Shown here: in pieces, positions 7,036 through 13,434 of the stretch | How the letters are laid out: every line of letters begins with the position of its first letter | How positions within the stretch are numbered: the stretch's first letter is position 1 | Assembly (NCBI GenBank): GCA_023391005.1 | Contig: JAEWBS010000025.1 | Coordinates: 1-20,171, forward strand | DNA length: 20,171 nt | Source: Bacillota bacterium | GTDB taxonomy: Bacteria > Bacillota > Clostridia > Oscillospirales > Ruminococcaceae | Direction of reading: 5' to 3' | Notes under the pieces: model-generated | What the model was told of the DNA's origin: nothing | The model's input: only the letters and a program-made list of their open reading frames with translations | Databases searched by the model: none | Translations under genes and position numbers: made by a program

Positions 7036-7623
7036 CTATTCTCCGACGGTCACAAGCTGCTCATCAAACCCGATCTGCCCTTCTATTAAATCGTCGGGCA
7101 GCGCCTCTTCGAGCAGGTCGGCCACCGCCGTCATCGGCAGCTCTTCGAGCGATGAAAGGCCGAAGGTACGCAAAAAATGTGCCGTCGTGCGGTAGGCCAG
7201 CGGCCTGCCGGGCAGCTCAAGTCGTCCCTCCTCTTCCAGAAGCCCCTTGTCGATCAGACTCGTAATGATGCCGCTTGAGTCGACACCGCGCACCTGTTCA
7301 ACATAGGCGCGGGTCACCGGCTGGTTGTAGGCCACCGCCGCCAGCACCTCCAGCGCCGCAGGCGAGAGCGCGACATTGCGCCGCTCCTGCATCACCTTGC
7401 GGATATCCTCGGTATATTCCCGGCGGGTGGCCAGCTGGTACTGCCCGCCCAAATTCAGAATCTGCAAAGCGCCATCCTGCATGTCCAGCGTGTCGCGCAG
7501 GTGCTCAAGCAGCCCGCGCACTCCGTCGGCGCTCATGTCCAGCGCCTCGGCAATGCGCTCGGGCGCAATTGGCTCGCCCACGGCGAACAGCACCGCAAGC
7601 AGCGTTTGTTCCTTCTTGCTCAT
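7036..7623 (-). CDS. scpB: Segregation and condensation protein B
   Basis: ScpB dimers bind the kleisin ScpA and, with SMC, form the bacterial condensin that organises and separates chromosomes. The 195-residue product has the two winged-helix domains of the family: KEQTLLAVLFAVGEPIAPER near the N-terminus, and LAAVAYNQPVTRAYVEQVRG with SSGIITSLIDKGLLEEEGR in the second. The conserved YRTTAHFLRTFGLSSLEELP motif ends the fold. The ATG overlaps the scpA stop by 4 nt (ATGA), the usual coupling that keeps the two proteins stoichiometric. Confidence 0.95.
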   Translation of the reverse strand: MSKKEQTLLAVLFAVGEPIAPERIAEALDMSADGVRGLLEHLRDTLDMQDGALQILNLGGQYQLATRREYTEDIRKVMQERRNVALSPAALEVLAAVAYNQPVTRAYVEQVRGVDSSGIITSLIDKGLLEEEGRLELPGRPLAYRTTAHFLRTFGLSSLEELPMTAVADLLEEALPDDLIEGQIGFDEQLVTVGE

Positions 7624-8351
7624 ACCGGCTCCTCTTGTTGTAGTGTTTTTGCCGAGCGGTTGAAACGCACCGTCTCACCGTCGTTTGACAGGGTGATACG
7701 CCCGCCCTTGATAAGCTCAAGCACCGCTAAAAAGGTTGCCACCAGCTCGCTGCGATCGCGCTGGTCTTCAAACAGCGCGTCAAAACGGCTTTCGGGGTTG
7801 CGGTAGAGCTTGCGCATTAGGTGAATGATTCGCGAAGAAACCGACACCACCCGGCGCTTAACAATGCCCGAAAAAGCCGCAGGGCGCAGCGCCTGACGGC
7901 GAACCGCCCTGCCGGTAGTAACCGATAAGGCGTCGAGCAGCACCGACGCCGGATGGGTCAGCCGATAGGTTGCATCGGTTTCAAGCGGCATGGGGGCGCG
8001 CACATAGAGACGGTGCTCCTGCGCACGGATCCCAAGCTGTTGCGCCGCCAGCTTGCAGAGCTGATATTCCATCAGCTCGCCGGTCAGGCGGCTTTTGAGA
8101 TCATCGGCCTCCTCCTCATGGCGCGGCAGCAGCATGACGGTTTTAATGTGCACGAGGCGCGCGGCCATTTCAAGAAATTCGCTGGCGACCTCCAGATCGC
8201 GATCCGCGCGGTTCTCTATAAAATCAAGGTACTGCCGCAGCAGCTCCGAGATTTCAATATCCAGAATATCGAGCTTGTGCTTGGCAATCAGATGCAGCAG
8301 CAGATCAAGCGGGCCTTCAAAATCCGACAGGCGAAAGGAGAGCTGTGTCAT
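7620..8351 (-). CDS. scpA: Segregation and condensation protein A (kleisin)
   Basis: ScpA is the kleisin that bridges the SMC heads and recruits ScpB. The 243-residue product begins MTQLSFRLSDFEGPLDLLLH, the defining FEGPLDLLLxLI motif (about residues 11-22). The helical N-terminal domain follows (ISELLRQYLDFI, EFLEMAARLVHIKTVMLLP). The C-terminal winged helix is seen in RSELVATFLAVLELIKGGRI. The family is usually 240-260 residues, so it is complete. AAAGGA lies 10 nt before the ATG. It follows the site-2 protease gene by 24 nt and is transcribed from that gene's promoter. Confidence 0.95.
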   Translation of the reverse strand: MTQLSFRLSDFEGPLDLLLHLIAKHKLDILDIEISELLRQYLDFIENRADRDLEVASEFLEMAARLVHIKTVMLLPRHEEEADDLKSRLTGELMEYQLCKLAAQQLGIRAQEHRLYVRAPMPLETDATYRLTHPASVLLDALSVTTGRAVRRQALRPAAFSGIVKRRVVSVSSRIIHLMRKLYRNPESRFDALFEDQRDRSELVATFLAVLELIKGGRITLSNDGETVRFNRSAKTLQQEEPV

Positions 8352-8375
8352 TGGTTAAACGTTCCTTTCCACGCC

Positions 8376-9026
8376 TTATAAAAAGAAGGTCAGGGCGTTG
8401 AGCAGCTGGTACAGCAGACCGACAAACGTGCCAATAATGCCGTTGAGAGCACCCGACCAGACAAGCAGCAGCACCAGCCAGACGAGCTGATGCTCGTAGG
8501 GCGCAATCTTCCAGTAAATCTCGCGCGGCAACAGCGGGCAAACGGCGTGCCAACCGTCAAGCGGCGGAATCGGCAGCAGGTTAAACACAGCCAGACTCAG
8601 GTTGACGCTGACCATAAAGGTGACGACTTGAAAAATACCCACTAGAAAGCCCAATTGCGTCGCCATAAAGGCTAACCGCAACAGCTTTGCGATAATCAGA
8701 CAGACCATCGCCATCAAAATATTAGAAACGGGACCCGCCAAACTGGTCACGATGGTGCCCATCTTATTGTCGCGGAAATTTCGGGAATCGATCGGCACAG
8801 GCCGGGCAAAGCCGAAGCCTAGCAGCAAAATCATCAGCGCCCCGATCGGGTCGATGTGATCAAACGGATTTAATGAAAGTCGGCGAGAGTAGCGCGCGGT
8901 GGAGTCGCCCATCTTTTCAGCCGCCCAGGCATGCGCAAATTCATGCACTGGAATAGCAGTCATCAAAACAAGCAGCCGCGCTAAAATAACCTGAAAGCTC
9001 AGTCCGCCAATGAGTCTATAAAGCAT
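8376..9026 (-). CDS. Site-2 protease family membrane metalloprotease (M50B)
   Basis: This is a zinc metalloprotease expected to cut inside the membrane. The active-site motif HEFAH is at residues 28-32, next to a hydrophobic helix. The motif LNPFDHIDPIG (about 52-62) and NLLPIPPLDGWH (149-160), with D157 as third zinc ligand, are typical of the YwhC/FtsI-neighbour group of short S2P proteins. Four to six membrane helices cover most of the 216 residues. There is no PDZ domain. Such genes often lie upstream of scpA in Clostridia. The substrate is unknown. GGAGGAG lies 8 nt before the ATG, and a TATAAT promoter lies just upstream, so this is the first gene of the cluster. Confidence 0.9.
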   Translation of the reverse strand: MLYRLIGGLSFQVILARLLVLMTAIPVHEFAHAWAAEKMGDSTARYSRRLSLNPFDHIDPIGALMILLLGFGFARPVPIDSRNFRDNKMGTIVTSLAGPVSNILMAMVCLIIAKLLRLAFMATQLGFLVGIFQVVTFMVSVNLSLAVFNLLPIPPLDGWHAVCPLLPREIYWKIAPYEHQLVWLVLLLVWSGALNGIIGTFVGLLYQLLNALTFFL

Positions 9027-9051
9027 CTTTTCTCTCCTCCTGTATCAGATT

Positions 9052-9080
9052 ATTATACCGAAAGCCACCTTAAAAAGCAA
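9052..9080 (-). promoter_or_regulatory. Sigma-A promoter of the protease-scpAB-ytfJ-dacF operon
   Basis: On the minus strand TTGCTT (9080-9075), a 17-bp spacer and a perfect TATAAT (9057-9052) precede the gene by 25 nt. The -35 matches only at TTG, while the -10 and spacing are ideal. Confidence 0.75.
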
Positions 9081-9097
9081 GAAAACCCAGCAACAAC

Positions 9098-9168
9098 AAA
9101 GAGCCGCCGCAGAAAGTTTGCTGCCAGATCACAATTATGCAACAAACTTTAAACCGCTACGGCTCTTT
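9098..9168 (-). terminator. Long hairpin terminator downstream of the first SHOCT gene
   Basis: AAAGAGCCG (9098-9106) pairs with CGGCTCTTT (9160-9168), and AAAGTTTG (9113-9120) pairs with CAAACTTT (9143-9150) inside it. On the minus strand the hairpin is followed by a T-rich run (TTTGTTGTTG). It separates the SHOCT gene from the next promoter and could also work in the other direction. Confidence 0.6.
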
Positions 9169-9178
9169 TATACGGTCG

Positions 9179-9547
9179 TCAGAAGCTTTCGTTCTTAAGC
9201 TGCGTCATTCTTTCACGATATTCCGCCTGATCGATAATACCCGCTCTGAGCAAATCATCCAGCTCCTCCATACGGCGGCGGTTATCCTCCCGCAGGTTTC
9301 CGATGGCGGGCCGGCCCTTTAGGGAATAGCGCGGATCGTCCGGCCACCGTTCAGAGCGTTGCATGGGGTCGCCGGCATCAAGGCCCTGCCGGCTCGCCTT
9401 TACAATCGTCCAGACCACTATACCGGCCATAGCGATGACCGCTACGATGAGCAGGCCTGCGAACCCAAAAATATTGGCGGCGGTAACCACCGAAATCGCA
9501 ATCAGGCCGAGAATGGGACTGCTCTTCTTTTTTTCATTCCGATTCAT
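9179..9547 (-). CDS. Small membrane protein with SHOCT-like C-terminus (copy 1)
   Basis: The function is unknown. The 122-residue protein has a charged N-terminus (NRNEKKK), two hydrophobic segments (about 11-28 and 30-49), a polar linker, and a C-terminal SHOCT-like helix pair: MEELDDLLRAGIIDQAEYRE (93-112). SHOCT tails are short helical modules found at the ends of many bacterial membrane and secreted proteins and are thought to mediate oligomerisation. ATG 9547 is chosen over an upstream TTG because GGAGGGG lies 6 nt before it. It has its own promoter and terminator, so it is a single-gene unit. It is a paralogue of the gene at 9853-10233, with the same layout and a closely similar tail. 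Confidence 0.75.
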   Translation of the reverse strand: MNRNEKKKSSPILGLIAISVVTAANIFGFAGLLIVAVIAMAGIVVWTIVKASRQGLDAGDPMQRSERWPDDPRYSLKGRPAIGNLREDNRRRMEELDDLLRAGIIDQAEYRERMTQLKNESF

Positions 9548-9725
9548 CAATATCCCCTCCAGTCATCGTCTACAAATAAAGCCGGAAATTTTTTCAACAA
9601 CAGCTTGGATGGCGCATGCTGTGCCAAACCCGCCGTAACAGCTTTATACCGGTTGGTTCAAGGCTATTTTATCCAGATTTTGTTTGTGGCATTCCTTTTT
9701 AGGTCGGCCCAGCCTTTATAATTAC

Positions 9726-9755
9726 AGTATAACAAACCTACCACCCCGCATGCAA
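9726..9755 (-). promoter_or_regulatory. Promoter of SHOCT copy 1 (extended -10)
   Basis: TTGCAT (9755-9750), an 18-bp spacer and TATACT (9731-9726), preceded by TG one base upstream (TGT TATACT), form an extended -10 promoter. The start of transcription near 9719 gives a leader of about 170 nt before the ATG. The flanking bases are shared with the promoter of copy 2. The rest of the 9548-9852 gap holds this leader and the hairpins behind copy 2. Confidence 0.7.
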
Positions 9756-9764
9756 GCGACCAAA

Positions 9765-9851
9765 GCCGCCTCAATAGGCGGCGCTTATCCGATTATCGGC
9801 CGCTTTCAACAGCCCGCCACATGCCACATAAGGTGCGGCAACCAACCGCAC
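9765..9851 (-). terminator. Paired hairpins downstream of SHOCT copy 2
   Basis: GTGCGG/CCGCAC (9833-9851, 6-bp stem, 7-nt loop) begins 1 nt after the stop codon. GCCGCC/GGCGGC (9765-9782, 6-bp stem, 6-nt loop) follows and leads into TTTGG on the minus strand. Neither has a full T-tract, so termination is plausible but weak. Confidence 0.4.
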
Positions 9852-9852
9852 A

Positions 9853-10233
9853 TCAGACACTGTTTTTGGGTCTTAGGTTCGCCACAAGGTCATGGTATTC
9901 CGCCCGGTCAATGACCCCCGCATTCAGCAGGCCCTTAAAATATTGCGTCCGTCTGCGGCATTCTTCCTCACTCTCGGCATCGCCTAAAATACTGCCCGTC
10001 TGTTCCGGCGTATGGTTGCGGCAACGCTGAGTGTGCCGCCGCATGACGCCCTTGAGCCTTTTGTTGCGACGCCAGCGCCACGATGCTTCCCACACCAGCG
10101 CGGCGGCAATAAAAATAGCAGCAAACACAAATACCCGCTTATCGTCAAAAATTTGCAGTATCACCGTTTCAATGGCGACTACAATCGTCCAAAAAGTATT
10201 CGTCTTATTCCTGTCGTTTCTTCCTGCCGGCAT
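9853..10233 (-). CDS. Small membrane protein with SHOCT-like C-terminus (copy 2)
   Basis: The function is unknown. The 126-residue protein has a short basic N-terminus and two hydrophobic stretches (about 13-29 and 34-49). A strongly basic segment follows (WRWRRNKRLKGVMRRHTQR, 52-70). A C-terminal SHOCT-like pair of helices ends it: YFKGLLNAGVIDRAEYHDLV (98-117). The tail aligns with copy 1 at the pattern LLxAGxIDxAEY. GGAGGG lies 7 nt before ATG 10233. It is transcribed alone from a promoter nearly identical in layout to that of copy 1. The two genes probably arose by tandem duplication and then diverged in the N-terminal half. Confidence 0.72.
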   Translation of the reverse strand: MPAGRNDRNKTNTFWTIVVAIETVILQIFDDKRVFVFAAIFIAAALVWEASWRWRRNKRLKGVMRRHTQRCRNHTPEQTGSILGDAESEEECRRRTQYFKGLLNAGVIDRAEYHDLVANLRPKNSV

Positions 10234-10269
10234 TGACGTTCCCTCCGGTTAATCAGCCATGATAATTTA

Positions 10270-10298
10270 AGTATAGCAAACCCTCGACCGTCACACAA
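10270..10298 (-). promoter_or_regulatory. Promoter of SHOCT copy 2 (extended -10)
   Basis: TTGTGT (10298-10293), a 17-bp spacer and TATACT (10275-10270), with TGC just upstream of the hexamer. Bases on both sides (CGCTTG upstream, AATTAT downstream) are shared with the copy 1 promoter. Confidence 0.7.
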
Positions 10299-10434
10299 GC
10301 GAGGAACCGCATTCTCTATGCGAAAACCAGAAATAAAAAATGCCAATGGCCAGTGCGTCGGTCCATTTGGCCTAAAAATATCCAAAATATGTAACACTCG
10401 CTCCCTATGTCCCCTGAAAAGCGACTCAATTGCC

Positions 10435-10504
10435 CAGCCAATATCAACAGGGTCGGCCCCGGAATAAACCGAAGCCGACCCTTTATCAGCCAACTAATAT
10501 CAAC
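10435..10504. repeat. 9-bp stem hairpin flanked by imperfect direct repeats
   Basis: AGGGTCGGC (10449-10457) and GCCGACCCT (10474-10482) form a perfect stem, with an inner CGG/CCG pair. On each side lies a copy of CAGCCA(ACT)AATATCAAC (10435-10448 and 10487-10504), the second carrying three extra bases. This occupies the middle of the gene-free stretch 10234-10596 between lexA and the second SHOCT gene. No T-tract follows, though it may still help to stop lexA transcription. Nothing else in that gap is recognised except the SHOCT promoter. Confidence 0.5.
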
Positions 10505-10596
10505 CGGCGCTGCGCGGCCGACCACGGGCTTTGATGTCCTGTGTTAAAATTTTAAAGAAAGCAGGCATAAAATGCGGCATGCCCCAATATTGCTTT

Positions 10597-11193
10597 TTAT
10601 GAAAGATGGCGCACCACCGCCACCACCCGGCCCAAAACACGGCAGTTCTTAACAATGATAGGTTCCATGCCGCTGTTCTCAGGCTGAAGGCGATAATGCC
10701 CATTCTCTTTGTAAAAGCGCTTGACCGTTGCTTCATCCTCAACCATCGCCACGGCAATCGCACCATTTTCAACCGAGGGGGTCTGCCGCACAACAACAAC
10801 GTCGCCGTCAAGAATCGCGGCCTCGATCATACTGTCGCCGCGCACCTTCAGCGCAAAAAGCTTGGCCGGATCCTCGCCCGCGGCGCAAAACGGAATGTAA
10901 TCGGTCACCTCTTCAAAGGCCAGAATCGGCTGCCCCGCCGTCACGGTGCCCAGCAGCGGAACCTGTGCGGTACGGCTTACCCCCGTGCCGACAAGGCGAA
11001 TGACGCGGTTCTCATTGTCGCCCATGCTGATATAACCCTTGGCCTCAAGGCTTTTGAGATAGCGATGTGCGGAGGAGGTCGATTTGATGTTCAGATCTCG
11101 GCAGATCTCACGCACGGTGGGCGGCACCTGATCAATCAGCCGCGCCTTAATATAAGCCAGCAGGCTGCGCTCTTTATCGCTTAAGCTTTCCAT
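10597..11193 (-). CDS. lexA: LexA SOS repressor
   Basis: LexA represses DNA-damage genes and cleaves itself when stimulated by RecA filaments. The 198-residue product has an N-terminal winged-helix domain (DKERSLLAYIKARLIDQVPP, then TVREICRDLNIKSTSSAHRY). The C-terminal S24 protease domain has the scissile Ala86-Gly87 (GTVTAGQP), nucleophile Ser121 (RGDSMIEAAI) and base Lys158 (EATVKRF). The frame is open to a TTG at 11214, but ATG 11193 is preferred because GGAGGG lies 7 nt before it. It is divergent from acpP. A LexA box over its own -35 element indicates autorepression. Confidence 0.95.
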   Translation of the reverse strand: MESLSDKERSLLAYIKARLIDQVPPTVREICRDLNIKSTSSAHRYLKSLEAKGYISMGDNENRVIRLVGTGVSRTAQVPLLGTVTAGQPILAFEEVTDYIPFCAAGEDPAKLFALKVRGDSMIEAAILDGDVVVVRQTPSVENGAIAVAMVEDEATVKRFYKENGHYRLQPENSGMEPIIVKNCRVLGRVVAVVRHLS

Positions 11194-11229
11194 TCGCTTC
11201 CCTCCGCAATCCAAACTTTACTGCTTCAG

Positions 11230-11258
11230 ATTATAGCACACAGCCTTAAAAAATGCAA
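11230..11258 (-). promoter_or_regulatory. lexA promoter
   Basis: On the minus strand TTGCAT (11258-11253), a 17-bp spacer and TATAAT (11235-11230), with TGC directly upstream of the -10. The -35 overlaps the LexA operator by two bases. Confidence 0.8.
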
Positions 11259-11268
11259 ACATATGTTT
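11257..11268. promoter_or_regulatory. LexA operator (Gram-positive SOS box)
   Basis: AAACATATGTTT is a perfect 12-bp palindrome that keeps the AACATATGTT core of the Firmicutes SOS box (consensus CGAACRNRYGTTYC). It abuts and overlaps the -35 of lexA, the expected place for autorepression. It lies about 93 bp from the acpP -35, so an effect on acpP is not expected. Confidence 0.75.
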
Positions 11269-11360
11269 TTTAAAGGCATCGTTTAGTATCTTTACGCCAT
11301 TGGTTGGATATGGCGCGGCGGGCCGCCAAAAAATTTTTTTGTAAAATTTCATTTTTCCAC

Positions 11361-11389
11361 TTGTCAAGCCCATAGAAAACCGCTATTAT
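11361..11389 (+). promoter_or_regulatory. acpP promoter with A/T-rich upstream element
   Basis: TTGTCA (11361-11366), a 17-bp spacer and TATTAT (11384-11389). The 30 bp upstream are A- and T-tracts (AAAAAATTTTTTT, ATTTCATTTTT), which fits an UP element for high expression. Confidence 0.8.
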
Positions 11390-11458
11390 GTTCACGTACA
11401 AAGCAAAGGACGCCTAAACACACCTGATAAGCGTCTATCATCCTAAGGAGGAACCAAA

Positions 11459-11689
11459 ATGATTTTTGATAAGGTAAGGGATATCCTTGCGGAGCAGTTG
11501 GATATCGATGAGGATCTTATCACCCCGGACGCCTCAATCGTTGACGACCTCGGCGCGGATTCGCTGGATATCGTCGATCTCGTTATGAGTCTTGAAGACG
11601 AGTTCGATACCGAAATTCCTGACGAAGCCATCGAGAACATCAAAACGGTTGGCGACATCGTGCATTTTATCGAAGAGACCCTGGCGTAA
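11459..11689 (+). CDS. acpP: Acyl carrier protein
   Basis: ACP carries growing fatty acids on a phosphopantetheine arm in type II fatty acid synthesis. The 76-residue acidic protein has the attachment motif GADSLD, with Ser35 as the modified residue, and the usual four-helix pattern (LAEQLDIDEDLITPDASIVD, then LVMSLEDEFDTEIPDEAIEN). AAGGAGG lies 7 nt before the ATG. It stands alone with its own strong promoter and terminator, away from the other fab genes, so it is probably expressed at a high independent level. Confidence 0.95.
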   Translation: MIFDKVRDILAEQLDIDEDLITPDASIVDDLGADSLDIVDLVMSLEDEFDTEIPDEAIENIKTVGDIVHFIEETLA

Positions 11690-11710
11690 TTAACCGCGGT
11701 GCCCTTTTAA

Positions 11711-11740
11711 AACCCGTCTTTCACCGAAAGACGGGTTTTC
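11711..11740 (+). terminator. Intrinsic terminator of acpP
   Basis: AACCCGTCTTTC and GAAAGACGGGTT form a perfect 12-bp stem with a 3-nt loop, followed by TTC. It lies 21 nt after the acpP stop. Confidence 0.85.
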
Positions 11741-11753
11741 TGCAATGGGCGAC

Positions 11754-11782
11754 TTGCTTTTTGCGGTGTCAAAACGTATAAT
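11754..11782 (+). promoter_or_regulatory. proS promoter
   Basis: TTGCTT (11754-11759), a 17-bp spacer and a perfect TATAAT (11777-11782). Transcription would start near 11789, leaving a leader of about 30 nt. That is too short for a T-box, so no tRNA-sensing leader is seen here. Confidence 0.8.
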
Positions 11783-11817
11783 ATTTGGGATATGGCGCTT
11801 TAAGGAGGAAATCTAAA

Positions 11818-13257
11818 GTGGCGGATAATAAAAAGAAGCTGGTGGAGGACATCACCCCAATGGATGTCGACTTTGCCAAATGGTATACCGACATTGTCAG
11901 AAAGGCTGATCTTGCCGACTATTCAAGCGTGCGCGGCTGCATGATCGTGCGCCCCTACGGCACGGCCATCTGGGAAAATATTAAGAATTTGCTCGACGGC
12001 ATGTTCAAAGAGACCGGGCACGAGAACGTCATGATGCCCATGTTCATCCCCGAGAGCCTTTTGCAGAAGGAAAAGGATCATGTCGAGGGCTTCGCGCCCG
12101 AGGTGGCGTGGGTCACCCACGGCGGCACAGAGGCGCTCGCCGAGCGCCTGTGCATACGCCCCACCTCTGAGACGCTGTTCTGTGAGCATTTTGCAAAGGT
12201 CTGCAACTCCTACCGCGACCTGCCGATGCTCTATAACCAGTGGTGCTCGGTTTGCCGGTGGGAAAAGACCACCCGCCCCTTTTTGCGCACCGCCGAGTTC
12301 TGGTGGCAGGAGGGGCATACCATCCACGAAACCGCCGAAGAGGCAATGCAGGAGACCGAGCGGCAACTCGACTGCTACGCGCGGCTGTGTGAGGAGTTCC
12401 TCGCCATCCCCGTGCTCAAGGGTAGAAAGACCGACAAAGAAAAATTCGCGGGCGCCGAGCGCACCTATACGATAGAAGCGATGATGCACGACGGCAAGGC
12501 GCTGCAGTCGGGCACCTCACATTATTTTGGCGATGGCTTTACCAAGGCGTTTGATATCACGTTTCAGGGCCGCGACAACAAGCTGCAATATCCGCATCAG
12601 ACCTCGTGGGGCATGTCGACCCGCATTATCGGCGCGATCATCATGACCCACGGCGACGATAACGGCCTTGTGCTGCCGCCCGCTGTCGCGCCGTGGCAGG
12701 CTGTGATCGTGCCGGTCGCCCAGCACAAGCCCGGCGTGCTTGAAGCCGCCGAGCAGCTTAAAGCACAGCTGTCCGGTATCTGCCGCGTCAAGCTCGACAC
12801 CTCGGACAACTCCCCGGGCTGGAAATTCGCCGAGTATGAGATGAAGGGCGTTCCGCTGCGCATTGAGCTCGGCCCTAAGGATATTGAGCAGGGGCAGTGC
12901 GTCGTCGTCACCCGCCACAACCGCGAGAAGCATTTTATCCCGCTCGCCGAGCTGAGTGCCCAGATCCCCATGCTGCTACAAAAGGTACGCGACGGCATCT
13001 ATCAGCTGGCGCTCGAAAACCGCGAGAACCGAACCTTTTCGGCCACGAGCATGGACGAGATCATGGCCTTTGCGGCCGATAAGAGCGGTTTCTTAAAAAC
13101 CATGTGGTGCGGCAGCCTTGAGTGCGAAATGATTATGAAGGACAAAGCTGGGCTCTCATCCCGTTGCATGCCCTTTGAACAGGAGCATTTGGGGGATGTC
13201 TGCCCCATCTGCGGCAAAAAGGCCGACGTCATGGTCACCTGGGGAAAAGCCTATTAA
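11818..13257 (+). CDS. proS: Prolyl-tRNA synthetase, archaeal/eukaryotic type (ProS type 3)
   Basis: ProRS attaches proline to tRNA-Pro. The 479-residue size, the lack of an inserted editing domain and the distinctive C-terminal extension mark the archaeal/eukaryotic-type form, known in several Clostridia and other bacteria, rather than the longer bacterial form. Class II catalytic motifs are visible: RPTSETLFCEHFAKVCNSYR followed by the motif 2 region FLRTAEFWWQEGHT, and motif 3 in QTSWGMSTRIIGAIIMTHGD. An anticodon-binding domain follows (VIVPVAQ to VVVTRHNREK). The C-terminal domain carries four Cys (CGSLEC, RCMPF, CPICGKK) and ends in the family's aromatic residue (KAY). The start is GTG 11818, chosen because AAGGAGG lies 9 nt upstream; the frame's ATG at 11785 precedes the predicted transcript. 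Confidence 0.95.
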   Translation: MADNKKKLVEDITPMDVDFAKWYTDIVRKADLADYSSVRGCMIVRPYGTAIWENIKNLLDGMFKETGHENVMMPMFIPESLLQKEKDHVEGFAPEVAWVTHGGTEALAERLCIRPTSETLFCEHFAKVCNSYRDLPMLYNQWCSVCRWEKTTRPFLRTAEFWWQEGHTIHETAEEAMQETERQLDCYARLCEEFLAIPVLKGRKTDKEKFAGAERTYTIEAMMHDGKALQSGTSHYFGDGFTKAFDITFQGRDNKLQYPHQTSWGMSTRIIGAIIMTHGDDNGLVLPPAVAPWQAVIVPVAQHKPGVLEAAEQLKAQLSGICRVKLDTSDNSPGWKFAEYEMKGVPLRIELGPKDIEQGQCVVVTRHNREKHFIPLAELSAQIPMLLQKVRDGIYQLALENRENRTFSATSMDEIMAFAADKSGFLKTMWCGSLECEMIMKDKAGLSSRCMPFEQEHLGDVCPICGKKADVMVTWGKAY

Positions 13258-13280
13258 ATGAATTTACAGCAGCTGCGTAA

Positions 13281-13312
13281 GGGGCCGGTCGATGACCGGC
13301 CCCTTCTTTTTT
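13281..13312 (+). terminator. Intrinsic terminator of proS
   Basis: GGGGCCGGTC and GACCGGCCCC form a perfect 10-bp stem with a GAT loop, followed by TTCTTTTTT. Confidence 0.92.
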
Positions 13313-13356
13313 ATTCGCACATCACCGTTAGGCGGCGCATTTATATTCAGTGATTT

Positions 13357-13386
13357 GAATAACGTTTTTGTGGTACGGGTAGAATG
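13357..13386 (+). promoter_or_regulatory. Candidate promoter of the secreted Ser/Pro-rich protein
   Basis: Two readings are possible. GGGTAGAATG (13377-13386) matches the forespore sigma-F/G -10 pattern GGNNANANTR at every fixed position, with GAATA (13357-13361) 15 bp upstream as an imperfect -35. As a sigma-A promoter, TTGAAT and TAGAAT would be 19 bp apart, longer than usual. The site is 48 bp before the ATG. Confidence 0.4.
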
Positions 13387-13434
13387 AAAAGGTATGAGCC
13401 TATCGCTACCAATTGCATCTAGGGAGGATATTGA

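Noticed and set aside
10179..10493. Open frame between lexA and the second SHOCT gene
   Set aside because: It covers the SHOCT promoter and the hairpin with direct repeats, and no ribosome binding site precedes it.
11280..11300. TTAGTATCT upstream of acpP as a FapR operator
   Set aside because: Only the left half resembles the FapR site; the right half does not match and the position is about 70 bp before the -35.
11783..11817. T-box leader before proS
   Set aside because: The leader from the TATAAT promoter is only about 30 nt and cannot hold a T-box structure.
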